Notes: generated by a model not told the origin, from the sequence alone. Positions 17,417-26,377 are shown, counted from the first letter of the stretch. The stretch: DNA of 64,000 nt from Myxococcus stipitatus (GCF_037414475.1 NZ_CP147913.1:5454001-5518000); one strand, 5' to 3'. Numbers and translations are program-made.

Positions 17417-19201
17417 ATGCCTCGGGTGCTGGATGACGTCGTGGGGGCGCTGGAGCACGACGGCGCATCCACACACGAAGGGGCCGCCGCCTTCGACCTG
17501 TCCCAGACGGACCCGCTGACGCACCTGACCTTCACCAAGGGCTCGGCGCTGCTGGAGGAGACGTTCTACCGGACGCAGGTGGAGGAGATTCGCGACTACG
17601 CCTCCGCGCTGCTCGGCGCCGAGAGGCACGAGCGCGGCTTCGGCTGGAAGTTCGCCGCGTACATGCGGGACCCGGTGAAGGGGAAGGGCAATCGCATTCA
17701 GGGGAGCGTCGCGCCGGCCATCCTCGCGGCGGCGGACCCGGAGGGCCCGTTCACGGAGGAGTACACGTTCCGCTGTCTGCGCCACCGCGCGGACGACGTC
17801 GCGTTGTTCGTCACGCACTTCGAGAACCTGGGGTTGGGCGAGGTGCCGGTGGCCGCGCGCAAGGGCATGGCGCGGGCCCTGGCGGAGATGGACGAGTACC
17901 AGGTGCTCAAGTACTCGCGGCGGCAGTTCCCGCTGCTGCGGCGCCGGAAGAATGGCCAGCGCGCGAGCCTGCGGCTGGTGGATGCGATGGGCGTGGCGAA
18001 GGCGCATCTGGATGAGCGCACGCTGAAGCTCTATCGCTACCTGCATGCACCGACGCGTGAGCGCGCGGGCTTGACGCAGGGCCTGGCGCTGCTCGAGGCG
18101 CGGCGCGCGTACTTCGGCGGTGACGCGAGCGTGGAGAACTTCGTGAAGGGGCGCCTGTCCACGGAGCAGGCGCTGTCCTTCATGGGCTCGACGGCGGAGA
18201 CGTGGCGGCGCGTGCTGGACGTGCCCGGCCTGCTGCCGGACATGGCCTTCAAGGGCTACGTGCGGGCGATGGCCCTGGCGGGGATTCCCGTGGAGACCTT
18301 GGTCTCGATGGCGCGGGAGCGGCGCTTCGCGGGGCTGTGGCCGCATCAAATCTACATGGGCTGGCGGGCGGCGATGGAGGGCAAGTCGCGCGCGGACTTC
18401 GCGGGGGACAAGGTGGTCTTCCACGCGGAGCCCGCGCCCACCCTCGCGCCTGTGTTCGAGGCCATCCTGGAGCGGGTGTGTGAGGGATTGCTGCCGCCAG
18501 GGCCGAGCCTGGGGCTCGCGGACATCTCGGGCTCCATGTTCTCCGCGCCGCTCGGTGGGACGAAGAGCTCCGCGCAGGTGGGCGATGTGGCGGTGACGCT
18601 GGCGGCGGTGATGGCGAGGACGCTGGGGTACGCGGCGACGTTCGCGGATGACAGCTACTTGGAAGACCTGCGGCGCGGGCAGGGCGTGTTCCACCTCGCG
18701 AAGAAGCTGTGCAATGGGAAGGGCTGGGGCAGCACGCAGGTGGCGAACTCGGTGGTGAACCTCATCTTCCGCCTGCTGGACGAGCCCTCACGCCCGAGGC
18801 CGCGCACGCTCTACTTCTTCTCCGACATGCAGTTCCATCCGCCGCATCTCCAGTCGCTGATGCCGGCGCGGCTGGAGGTGATTCGCGAGCGTGGCATCTC
18901 GTTCGACTCGAGCGTGCCGCCCCTCTTGGCCGCGATTCAGCTGTGGCACGAACTCTTGGGGCCGGTGGATGTGGTGCTCTGGAACCTGGCGGCGTATGAG
19001 AACGCGCCGCTGCCGTCCTCCCTGCCTCACGTGCTGCTGCTGGCGGGCTTCGACGCCAACTCGTTCCGGCATGTGTCCGAGTGGCAGGCGCGGGGCAGCC
19101 CCGCGGTGTCCGAGAAGTCGGGCCCCGCGGTGACTCCCTCCGATGCGAAGGGGACCGCGGGGAAGAACAGCGTGGAGCTCGACTTCATCCGGGCGTTCTG
19201 A
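17417..19201 (+). CDS. TROVE/Ro60-like protein with vWA domain
   Basis: The 594-residue protein has a helical-repeat N-terminal region of about 360 residues with TROVE-like features: AAYMRDPVKGKGNRIQG, then KGMARALAEMDEYQVLKYSRR and LRLVDAMGVAKAH. A von Willebrand A-type domain follows with the metal-site motif D369-I-S-G-S373 (LGLADISGSMF), and the domain continues through FFSDMQFHPP. Ro60 family proteins form a ring that binds misfolded RNA and Y RNAs; bacterial Rsr assists RNA degradation after stress. The assignment as a TROVE relative is by motif and layout; a related VWA-domain family is possible. ATG 17417 follows GGGAGGGG. The candidate structured leader lies just upstream. Confidence 0.72.
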   Translation: MPRVLDDVVGALEHDGASTHEGAAAFDLSQTDPLTHLTFTKGSALLEETFYRTQVEEIRDYASALLGAERHERGFGWKFAAYMRDPVKGKGNRIQGSVAPAILAAADPEGPFTEEYTFRCLRHRADDVALFVTHFENLGLGEVPVAARKGMARALAEMDEYQVLKYSRRQFPLLRRRKNGQRASLRLVDAMGVAKAHLDERTLKLYRYLHAPTRERAGLTQGLALLEARRAYFGGDASVENFVKGRLSTEQALSFMGSTAETWRRVLDVPGLLPDMAFKGYVRAMALAGIPVETLVSMARERRFAGLWPHQIYMGWRAAMEGKSRADFAGDKVVFHAEPAPTLAPVFEAILERVCEGLLPPGPSLGLADISGSMFSAPLGGTKSSAQVGDVAVTLAAVMARTLGYAATFADDSYLEDLRRGQGVFHLAKKLCNGKGWGSTQVANSVVNLIFRLLDEPSRPRPRTLYFFSDMQFHPPHLQSLMPARLEVIRERGISFDSSVPPLLAAIQLWHELLGPVDVVLWNLAAYENAPLPSSLPHVLLLAGFDANSFRHVSEWQARGSPAVSEKSGPAVTPSDAKGTAGKNSVELDFIRAF

Positions 19202-19220
19202 CGGAGCCGCAGCGGCTCCG
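19202..19220. terminator. Bidirectional hairpin between convergent genes
   Basis: CGGAGCCG and CGGCTCCG form a perfect 8-bp stem with a three-base CAG loop, starting one base after the TROVE stop codon and ending two bases before the ankyrin-protein stop at 19223. No T-tract on either side. Confidence 0.65.
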
Positions 19221-19222
19221 GC

Positions 19223-20668
19223 TCACTTCCGGAAGACGGGCAGTCCCTGGCGGATGTGCGCGAAGAGGGTGTGGTTGTCGAGCCGGACCACGTCCTCCTC
19301 ATCGGCGTCTTCATCGGGCTTGAGGACGCTGTCGACGAAGATGGCTCGCAGCTTTTCGTGCAGGGGCTCTTCCCCTTCGTAGTTGGTGAGGTCGAGGTGA
19401 TGCTCGGCCCTGATTCTGGCGAGCATGCCGTGGTCGTCCTGGATGACGGCCCGGGCCTTGATGGTGTGCGCGGCCAATGCGTGGTCGTTGTAGTAGCCGA
19501 GCACCACGTCGCGCGCCTCGATGTCCCCCGCGACGTTGAACTCGCGGTCGGTGAAGAGGCCGTGGCACTTCAGGGTGCCCAGGATGTTCACGAGCGAGTT
19601 GCTCGACGAGTCGGTGATTACACCGTGCACGATGACGTCGCCTGTCACGGCGAAGGGGCAGTGGATGGTCAGGTCGCCCCGCACCTCCAGGTCACCGTGG
19701 TGGAAGAAGGCGCTGTCGAGCGTCAGGGGCCCCGGGAGCTGGACCTTCCTCGGGGGCTCCGCGCTCAGGGCATCGCGCAGCGCCTTGAGTTTGCCGAGTG
19801 ACTCGCTGGGGGCGCCGTAGCTGTACAGGACAGTGGTCACTTCCTGCGCGGAGGCCGCTGGATGGCTGAGGCCCAGCTTTTCGTCCCCCAGGGCCTGGGC
19901 GAGCGCGGCCGGGTCGATGGGGAAGGGCGCGAAGACATCCTCGCTTCGAGGGAAGGACACGGAGGGCTTTCCACCCGCCGCCTCCAGCAAGGCGATGACG
20001 GCGTTGAAGCCGGACGTGCGCTGGTTGTGTTGGACCCAGGGCAGCACCCGCGTGCGGAGTGCCAGACCCAGGGGCGTGAGCCCCAGGTTGTCGACGGCAT
20101 TCACCTCGGCGCCTCGCTCGAGCAGCAGCTTGACGTTGGCCGGCAGGCCAAACCCCACGGCGGAATGAAGGGGCGTCTTGCCGTGCACGTCGCGTCCATC
20201 GATGGCCGCGCCCGCGTCGAGCACCTCCCGGGCGAGCGCCTCCGCGGCGGAGGTGATTCGGAAGGCGCCGCCATGTCCATTCTTCACGTCCGAGGGGATG
20301 CGTGCCCCCGCGGCTCGCAGCATGCGGATGATATCCAGCGCGCGCGCCACGCTCTCGGGGGTCTCCTCCGAGTGGATGGCGCAGATGAGCGGGGTCTGCG
20401 CGTAGGTGTCCCGTGCATTCACATCCGAGCCCGCGTCGATGAGCGCGCGCACCACGTCGACATCCGGGAGGGGCTCGCTCCGAGTCGACGGACCCCGCAC
20501 GGCCAGGTGCAGGGCCGTCCTGCCGTACGCGGCGGTCGCCTTCAGGTCTGCCCCCTGGGCGACCCACTTCCTCACGGCCTCCCCGGTGAGCTCCTTCTTC
20601 CATCGTTGCCGGGCCTCGCACACCGCGAGCAGGACCTGGGTCGCTTCGTTCATCGACGTCCCCGACAT
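19223..20668 (-). CDS. Ankyrin-repeat protein with C-terminal beta-helix (bactofilin-like) region
   Basis: The 481-residue protein has about four ankyrin repeats at residues 45-220, with units such as YGRTALHLAVRG, DTYAQTPLICAI, HGKTPLHSAVGFG and LGLTPLGLALR. Residues 320-430 change to short beta strands in a ladder (LEVRGDLTIHCPFAVTGDVI, HGVITDSSS, NILGTLKCHGLF, VAGDIEARDVVLGYY), as in bactofilin-like or polymer-forming right-handed helices. The C-terminus is acidic. It is probably a cytosolic scaffold that binds partners through the ankyrin part. ATG 20668 follows GAGGA. Function is unknown. Confidence 0.72.
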   Translation of the reverse strand: MSGTSMNEATQVLLAVCEARQRWKKELTGEAVRKWVAQGADLKATAAYGRTALHLAVRGPSTRSEPLPDVDVVRALIDAGSDVNARDTYAQTPLICAIHSEETPESVARALDIIRMLRAAGARIPSDVKNGHGGAFRITSAAEALAREVLDAGAAIDGRDVHGKTPLHSAVGFGLPANVKLLLERGAEVNAVDNLGLTPLGLALRTRVLPWVQHNQRTSGFNAVIALLEAAGGKPSVSFPRSEDVFAPFPIDPAALAQALGDEKLGLSHPAASAQEVTTVLYSYGAPSESLGKLKALRDALSAEPPRKVQLPGPLTLDSAFFHHGDLEVRGDLTIHCPFAVTGDVIVHGVITDSSSNSLVNILGTLKCHGLFTDREFNVAGDIEARDVVLGYYNDHALAAHTIKARAVIQDDHGMLARIRAEHHLDLTNYEGEEPLHEKLRAIFVDSVLKPDEDADEEDVVRLDNHTLFAHIRQGLPVFRK

Positions 20669-20845
20669 TTCATCCTCGAACCTTGTGAGTACGGACGAGA
20701 GTATCCGTGAACACTCGTTCAGACGCACCTGCTCAGAAACTGATGAATCCAAGGGTTTGGGCTGTCTGGGGGCGTGGCCTGGATGCTTGTCGAGGAGAGG
20801 GGGGCTTCGGCGGGCGGGGAGGGGTGAGGTTATGGTGGGCGTCGC

Positions 20846-21928
20846 ATGTCCTCTCAAGACCTCGCCACGAGGCTCGCCCGCACGACGCTCGAGCTGTGCC
20901 GTATCTCCAGCCCCATCACGCAGGAAGGCCCCATCGCCGACTTCACCGAGCGGTGGGCGCTCCAGCACTTCCCCGCGAAGGATGTCTGCCGGGTGGGGCA
21001 CACGTTGTTGTTGGGGAACCTGGAGGACCCTCGGCCCACGGTGGCGCTCATCGGGCATCTGGACACGGTGCCCGCGCACCCGAGCGACCAGGGGCGTGTG
21101 CCTCGCATCGAGGGTGAGCGGGTGTTCGGCCTGGGGGCGTCGGACATGAAGGGTGGGTTGGCGGTGATGATGGCGCTGGCGGAGGACCTTCGCCGCGACA
21201 CGTTGCCGGTGAACCTGGCGTTCCTGTTCTACGAGCGGGAGGAGGGGGCGTATGCGGAGAGCGGGTTGATTCCGCTCTTCGCCAAGCGGCCGGACCTGGC
21301 GCGGGTGAAGTTCGGCATCGCGATGGAGCCCACGGACAGCGAGGTCCAGGTGGGGTGTGTCGGGTCGATGCAGGCGACGGTTCGCTTCACGGGGCGGAGC
21401 GCGCACTCGGCGCGGCCGTGGCAGGGGGAGAACGCCATCCACAAGGCGGGGCCGTTCCTGGCGGAGTTGTTGGCGCGGCAGCGGGTGGAGGTGGACGTCG
21501 ACGGCTTCCGCTTCTACGAGGTCATCAACGCCACGCTGGCGAAGGGCGGGCGCGCGCGGAACGTGATTCCCGAGGCGTTCGAGATGAATCTCAACTACCG
21601 CTTCGCGCCGGGGAAGAGCATCGAGCAGGCGAAGGCGGATGTGCATGCGCTGGTCGCGGGGCGCGCGGAGGTGGAGATCTCCGATGCGTCACCCAGCGGG
21701 CCGGTGGTCTCGGGCAATCCGTTGTTCAAGAAGCTGTTGGCCATCACGGGGTTGCCGGCGGCCTCGAAGCAGGCGTGGACGGACGTGGCCCGCTTCGGGG
21801 AGTGGGGCGTGGACGCCATCAACTACGGCCCGGGTGAGACGGCGCAGGCGCATCAGGCGAACGAGAGCGCGCCCATTGCTCCCTTGGCGGTGGCGTACGA
21901 GAAGCTGGCCGCGTTCCTCAAGGGGTGA
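20846..21928 (+). CDS. dapE: Succinyl-diaminopimelate desuccinylase (M20 family)
   Basis: The 360-residue enzyme is a two-metal M20 hydrolase that removes succinate from N-succinyl-L,L-diaminopimelate. The metal ligands appear in order: ALIGHLDTVPAHP (His/Asp), GASDMKGGLAV (bridging Asp), the catalytic pair in FYEREEGAYAESG, GIAMEPTDSEVQ, and AQAHQANESAPI near the end. The dimerisation domain begins around QVGCVGSMQATVRF. Its size fits proteobacterial or actinobacterial DapE. It is transcribed alone; ORFs upstream belong to the opposite strand. Related M20 deacylases (ArgE) are alternatives, but dapD nearby favours DapE. Confidence 0.88.
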   Translation: MSSQDLATRLARTTLELCRISSPITQEGPIADFTERWALQHFPAKDVCRVGHTLLLGNLEDPRPTVALIGHLDTVPAHPSDQGRVPRIEGERVFGLGASDMKGGLAVMMALAEDLRRDTLPVNLAFLFYEREEGAYAESGLIPLFAKRPDLARVKFGIAMEPTDSEVQVGCVGSMQATVRFTGRSAHSARPWQGENAIHKAGPFLAELLARQRVEVDVDGFRFYEVINATLAKGGRARNVIPEAFEMNLNYRFAPGKSIEQAKADVHALVAGRAEVEISDASPSGPVVSGNPLFKKLLAITGLPAASKQAWTDVARFGEWGVDAINYGPGETAQAHQANESAPIAPLAVAYEKLAAFLKG

Positions 21929-21975
21929 CTCATTTGAGCCATCAGGTCGAAATGGCCTGGAGGTGTATGAAGTAG

Positions 21976-22020
21976 CTCAGGCAGCTCTCACGGTGGTGGA
22001 TTCGGCGAGAGCTGCCTGGG
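21976..22020 (+). terminator. Long inverted repeat after dapE
   Basis: CAGGCAGCTCTC (21978-21989) pairs perfectly with GAGAGCTGCCTG (22007-22018), extended by two more pairs on each side including one G-U, around a 17-base loop. It starts 48 bases after the dapE stop and is the strongest hairpin in this stretch. Confidence 0.55.
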
Positions 22021-22120
22021 GTCAGACTCATGTGTCAGTGGTGGGGACAAACCAAACGAGGTCCCTCATCTCGGAGTGGTCTTTGCTCCTGGGGGCGTCC
22101 CCGTCGCCGAGGGAATCGAA

Positions 22121-22391
22121 TCATCGCTTGAACACAGTTGTTCGATGCCAGCGAAGGCACGAGGGGTCGAGGTCCCATCTACAAACCAGTGCCGGGCCGA
22201 AGGTGGCTTTGAAATTCATGGGTAGACTCTTGGCGAGCTCAATGGTGTTTCGCTTCCCCGGAGTCCAGAGCCCTTCGTCGAAGAGCGCATGGTGGTTGGG
22301 TTTGAGCAACGCTTCCAGGGGCAGGAGCCGATCCGAATAGGGATCCACCATGCCATCTGGCGGGATTCCAAATCAGCAAGTAGCCCGGCAT
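22121..22391 (-). pseudogene. Remnant of an HNH-type endonuclease
   Basis: From an ATG at 22391 one frame reads MPGYLLIWNPARWHGG, like the first residues of a group of HNH nucleases, and then becomes noise. A neighbouring frame starting near 22351 reads DRLLPLEALLKPNHHALFDEG, the HH-x3-D-like end of an HNH motif, and continues to a stop at 22121. The two parts seem to be one gene with a frameshift and an internal deletion. The 750 bases between dapE and the histone-like gene (21929-22680) hold only this remnant and the inverted repeat above, with no intact gene that I can support. Confidence 0.4.
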
Positions 22392-22680
22392 TTTGAACGC
22401 CTCCAACCCGATGTCCGCAGCCTACTTCCTGGTGGTGTTCCTCGCCGAGCAAAGACGGTTCTCCCAATGGGCGATGGATCGCCGGGCACTCCAGGAATGT
22501 GCAGGTCATGCGTGGTGACGGGCCGCGCGCGAGCTCAGCACCGTTTCCTGATGCGCAACCGCTGACGTGCCATTCGTCCGATGTTGTTCATCTTGCCGAC
22601 GTGACGGCTCTCATCTCGGGTGTACAGGCGTACTCTGTGTCGTGCATGGCCTGTCGTTCTCCCTCACTGGAGGAGATGGA

Positions 22681-23070
22681 ATGATTCACGAGACCCTCAT
22701 TACGGAAGTCACCGACGTCATGACCCCTTCGGATCTGGGAATGGTCCCGGTCGTGGCGGATATGAAGCGCAAGGCGCCCTCGCGACGGCGCCGCGCCACG
22801 AAGAAGGGGGCTCGCCGCACCGGTGCTCGCGCGAAGAAGACGTCCTCTCGCCGTTCCTCCACGCGGAAGACCTCCGCGCGCGGCAAGACCACCGCTCGCA
22901 AGGCGTCCCGGAAGAAGGTGGCCGCGGGTGGAGCCCGGCGCGGCGCACGCAAGGCCACCACGCGCAGGGCCGCGGCGGCGGGCCGCACCGCTCGCAAGGG
23001 CGCCGGCCGCCGAGGCACCACCGCTCGCAAGGGGGCTCGGAAGACCACGCGCCGCACGACGCGCCGTTGA
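22681..23070 (+). CDS. Histone H1-like basic protein
   Basis: The 129-residue protein has about 28 ordinary residues (MIHETLITEVTDVMTPSD), then about 100 residues that are almost wholly Lys, Arg, Ala, Thr, Gly and Ser, with recurring RKxxARK and KKTSSRR units and long KGARKTTRR-type ends. This composition resembles histone H1 tails and bacterial H1-like proteins that compact DNA. GGAGGAG precedes the ATG at 22681. Its A/T-free codon set matches the neighbours, and the open frame upstream in the same frame is not protein-like. A strong hairpin follows the stop at 23178-23208. Confidence 0.8.
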   Translation: MIHETLITEVTDVMTPSDLGMVPVVADMKRKAPSRRRRATKKGARRTGARAKKTSSRRSSTRKTSARGKTTARKASRKKVAAGGARRGARKATTRRAAAAGRTARKGAGRRGTTARKGARKTTRRTTRR

Positions 23071-23177
23071 GCCGCGTCGGCCCCGGGCGCTGATTCGCGT
23101 GAGCCCCACGCCGCGCCGAGGACCGCGCAGTGATGACCACACAACGGTTGTGAATGCTTGGGCGCGGATGCGTCGTC

Positions 23178-23208
23178 GCCCCTGAGGGCATCGCCATGCC
23201 CTCGGGGC
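23178..23208 (+). terminator. Hairpin downstream of the histone-like gene
   Basis: GAGGGCAT/ATGCCCTC (8 bp, loop CGCC) is stacked on GCCCC/GGGGC with one bulged T. It lies 108 bases after the stop. No T-tract. Confidence 0.5.
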
Positions 23209-23242
23209 ACAATCCGAGACGACACACCCTGTAGAAAACACA

Positions 23243-23275
23243 GCCGGGGGCGCGGCGCTGCTCCGCTCCCCCGGC
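23243..23275 (-). terminator. Intrinsic terminator for the lipoprotein gene
   Basis: On the minus strand GCCGGGGG...CCCCCGGC forms an 8-bp stem that is followed by TGTGTTTTC. It starts 31 bases beyond the lipoprotein stop codon at 23306. This is one of the few hairpins in the window with a T-run. Confidence 0.7.
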
Positions 23276-23305
23276 GTGCCGTGTTGTCTCGAGCCGCGCC
23301 CCGCC

Positions 23306-24868
23306 TCAATGCTTCATGCGAAGGAGGAACAGGTCCGTCCGCGCGGGCGCCCGCCGGCCCGTGCCGAAATCAGAGTCCCGGTCCGAGTGGCCGAACAACA
23401 CCGTGTCCCCATCCGGGAGCACCCCCACGAAGCGGATCTCCTCCACGCCGTACAGCTCCCCTCGCGCGCGAGGTGGGTCGGACAGGTACAGGCGCAGCCC
23501 CTGCGACGCGCCGTCCGCTCCATACCGGAGCGCCACCGGCTGCGCCGAGCCGAGCCCGTCGGGCCCGGACGCTCCATCCACGATGAGCGAATACGTGAAC
23601 CCCGCCACCACGAGCTCTCCCGCGGGCTCCACCCCCAGCGCACCCGCCTGAAGCCCGTCCCCCAGGTTGCGCCCCCAGCGCGGCTTGCCCGCCCCATCCG
23701 CGGCCACCAGGAAGGGACTCGCCCGGTACACGTGGCCCTGAAGCTTCGTCCCGCCCCACGACACCGTCCCCAGGAACGAACCCAGCGCCACCACCATCCC
23801 CTGACCATCCACCCCCACGTCGCGCACCATCCCGGTCGCCTGCGACAGCGGCTTCACCCAGGCGAGCCTCCCGTCGGGTTGGTACTTCGCCAGGAACGGG
23901 CTGCCCTCCTTCTCGGACCCCGCGGTCTGCTCACCGAAGCGAGCCGGGCCCACATAGCTCCCACCCACTACGAGGTCCCCATCCGGCGCGCGCGCCAGCG
24001 TGGTCAGCGTCACGCGGGAGTCGCCTCCCTCGGCCTGTCCCACCGACACCGCTTGCTCCGCCTTTCCATCCAGGGAGTACGTCACCACCACCGCCCCGGA
24101 GCCCTTCACCCCCCCGCCGAAGTCCGTGCTGCCCGACGTGTTGAACGCGACCTGGGGCCGGCCCTGTCCGTCCACCGCGATGTCCGCCACCGTGGCATCC
24201 CGCCCGGGGACAGAGGCCGACCAGACCACGTTGCCCGCCCGGTCCAACCGGACGACGAACGCGCCATCACCCAAATCCAACGGGTCGAACTCCACGAGCC
24301 CCCGCGCATCCACCGCGACGAAGTACCCCTCCTCGGGCCCCGGCGCGATGCGCGCATTCACGTCCGCGCGCAGCGAGGCCGGCGCCTCCGCCACGCGCAC
24401 CGTGTAGCTCCGCGTCCAGCGCACCTCTCCCATCGCCGTGCGCCGCGAGAGCACCAGCTTCACCGAGTTGTCCGTGGGCTGACGCTCCTGCAGGTCATCC
24501 AGTTCGTACTGCGCGGCCGTGAGGACATCGCCCTGCGCGTCCACGGCCGCGCCCAGCGCCAGGTCGTCCTGGGCCGTGCCCTCACGCCCCAGCCACAGCG
24601 TGCTGCCCGTCGTCGCGGGAGGCGGCGGAGGTGGCGGCTCCAGGGGAGGGGGTCCGCCCGCATCCGGGGGTGTCGTCCCCGCGTCCTCGGGTGTCCCGGC
24701 GTCCTCCTCGGCAGGAGGAGTCTCCTGGGAGGGACAATCCTTCCGCCTCGCATCCGGACAATCGCGAGGCTCTTGCTCCTCCGCCCCGTTGCATCCCGTC
24801 ACCCATCCCGCCCAGCCCAGTGCTGTCGCGAACGCGACAGTCTGAAACCACCGCCGCCCTGAATGCAT
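23306..24868 (-). CDS. Lipoprotein with beta-propeller-like repeats
   Basis: The 520-residue protein carries a lipobox (GWAGWVTGC) at about residue 20-25, so the mature N-terminus is a lipidated cysteine. A disordered Asp/Glu/Pro-rich linker (residues 30-85, with a run of eight prolines) follows. The rest has repeating strand pairs with GGxYVG and DGQG motifs (IAVDGQGRPQVAFNT, LVVGGSYVGPARFG, VVALGSFLGTVSWGG) typical of SBBP-type beta-propeller repeats. It probably sits in the outer membrane facing the periplasm or surface. Substrate unknown. ATG 24868 follows GGAGG; upstream in-frame ATGs do not improve it. Confidence 0.8.
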   Translation of the reverse strand: MHSGRRWFQTVAFATALGWAGWVTGCNGAEEQEPRDCPDARRKDCPSQETPPAEEDAGTPEDAGTTPPDAGGPPPLEPPPPPPPATTGSTLWLGREGTAQDDLALGAAVDAQGDVLTAAQYELDDLQERQPTDNSVKLVLSRRTAMGEVRWTRSYTVRVAEAPASLRADVNARIAPGPEEGYFVAVDARGLVEFDPLDLGDGAFVVRLDRAGNVVWSASVPGRDATVADIAVDGQGRPQVAFNTSGSTDFGGGVKGSGAVVVTYSLDGKAEQAVSVGQAEGGDSRVTLTTLARAPDGDLVVGGSYVGPARFGEQTAGSEKEGSPFLAKYQPDGRLAWVKPLSQATGMVRDVGVDGQGMVVALGSFLGTVSWGGTKLQGHVYRASPFLVAADGAGKPRWGRNLGDGLQAGALGVEPAGELVVAGFTYSLIVDGASGPDGLGSAQPVALRYGADGASQGLRLYLSDPPRARGELYGVEEIRFVGVLPDGDTVLFGHSDRDSDFGTGRRAPARTDLFLLRMKH

Positions 24869-25063
24869 GACATGCCTCCGCTCACGGAGGGTCTCCATGC
24901 GCGAAGGTGCCAGCAACACCACGAAGGGCGTCCGCCCGCCCGTTCGCCTCGAGGCACTCGCGTCCTGAATCCCTCAAGTCACGCGCCCTGCCTGCTCCCG
25001 CTTCGTCCTCAACCTGGAGCACGCGCTTCCCATGCCGGGCAGCGTGCTCCAGGCCCAGGCGCC

Positions 25064-26377
25064 TCAGCGCCAGAAGCCGATGGACAGGCCCACGTTGCTG
25101 TAGCGGCTCGCCAGGTCGAACGACGCGCTGATGGACCAGTCCTCCCAGTAGCGCAGCACGAAGACCTCGAAGCCGCCCGTGATGTGCGGACGCGGCGGCC
25201 GGCCGTCGAACGGCGAGGGCTCCGCGTACACGCCCGCGCGCAGCCGAATCATCCCGGGCACGGTGTCGTGCTCCACGCCCAGCCGGGGGGCGAACGTCGT
25301 CGTATGGCCCACGAGCTGCTCCTGCGCGGTGGACGCGAACGAGCGCAGCGGCACCGCGTTGTCCACGCTGGAGAGCAGGTCCACCTGCGCGCTGATGAGC
25401 CAGCGCCCCGTGGGGGCGTCGCGGGGCTCCTCCTCGGGCACCGGCAGCGCATCTCCGTCGATGATGAGCTGGCGCCTTCCCGCGGGGGACATCCGGTTGT
25501 AGCGCTCCGCGCCGTCGCCCAGCCGCCAGCTCGCGCCCAACGAGAGCACCGCCGGAGACACCACCGCGCCGAACAACGTGCGTCCCGCGAGCACGGGAGG
25601 CTGCTCACCGTCGCGCCTCCAGCCCGCGACGACCTCGGGCCGGACGGTGACACCCAGGCGCCACGGGCGGCCATGAGGCCGGTACAACATGTCGATGGCG
25701 ACGCCCGTGTCGCCATAGCGCCAGTCATCGCCGCCGGACGACAAACGGAAGGAAGCCTGCGCCGCGTAGATGCCCAGCGCGAGGATGAAGTCGTCCTGGC
25801 CGAACGACACCGCGCCCGCCAGCACCGACTGCGTCATGGACACGCGGATGCGCTCACTGTCTCCGGCGCAGGTGGCCGTGGCGCAGTACGCGACGACGCT
25901 GTTGCGCAGCGCGAAGCCGATGCCGAAGCGCTTGTACTGCAGCATCAACCCGCCGAGCAGCTGCCTCCGGTCCTGGCCTTCATCGGCGCGCCCGTCGTTG
26001 TCCACGTCGCGCGCGCGTCCACTGGTGAACGGCAGGTCGAGCCAGGACAGGGTGACGCCCAGGTCCCAGTCCTTGTCCAGCGCGGGGCCCCGGTGGGCGA
26101 GCGCGGCCAGGTTGCTGGGGAAGCCCGCGGCGCCCTCGGCGATGCCCACGTAGGCGCCGCCCAGCGACACCACGCGCGCGGAGCCCAGCAGCGCGCCGGG
26201 ATTGAAGTACAGCCGCTCGGGGCGAGGCTGCGTGGGCTCCGGGTCCTGCGCCCAGGCGGAGGAGGCGGGCCCGAGCAGCAGGCCCACCGTGAGCAGGTGA
26301 AGCCACGGGCGCCACCCGACCGCGTGGCGAAGAGAGACGGGGGCCGCGTCGGAAGGACTCACTTCGGAGGCGCTCAC
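25064..26377 (-). CDS. Outer-membrane beta-barrel protein (FadL/PorV-like)
   Basis: The 437-residue protein has an N-terminal signal peptide after about 20 residues (LHLLTVGLLLGPASSAWAQ, cleavage after AWA). The mature part begins with LYFNPGALLGSARVVSLGGAYVGIAEG, the block where FadL or PorV-type barrels plug the lumen, and consists of alternating hydrophobic beta strands ending in the barrel-closing phenylalanine segment SNVGLSIGFWR. It may be a transporter for hydrophobic compounds or part of a secretion complex. Its GTG start overlaps the pterin dehydratase stop (GTGA), so the two genes are co-translated, though no functional link is obvious. Confidence 0.75.
   Translation of the reverse strand: MSASEVSPSDAAPVSLRHAVGWRPWLHLLTVGLLLGPASSAWAQDPEPTQPRPERLYFNPGALLGSARVVSLGGAYVGIAEGAAGFPSNLAALAHRGPALDKDWDLGVTLSWLDLPFTSGRARDVDNDGRADEGQDRRQLLGGLMLQYKRFGIGFALRNSVVAYCATATCAGDSERIRVSMTQSVLAGAVSFGQDDFILALGIYAAQASFRLSSGGDDWRYGDTGVAIDMLYRPHGRPWRLGVTVRPEVVAGWRRDGEQPPVLAGRTLFGAVVSPAVLSLGASWRLGDGAERYNRMSPAGRRQLIIDGDALPVPEEEPRDAPTGRWLISAQVDLLSSVDNAVPLRSFASTAQEQLVGHTTTFAPRLGVEHDTVPGMIRLRAGVYAEPSPFDGRPPRPHITGGFEVFVLRYWEDWSISASFDLASRYSNVGLSIGFWR

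Noticed and set aside
21929..22680. An intact gene between dapE and the histone-like gene
   Set aside because: No frame has a start, a good ribosome site and continuous protein character; only the HNH remnant can be seen.
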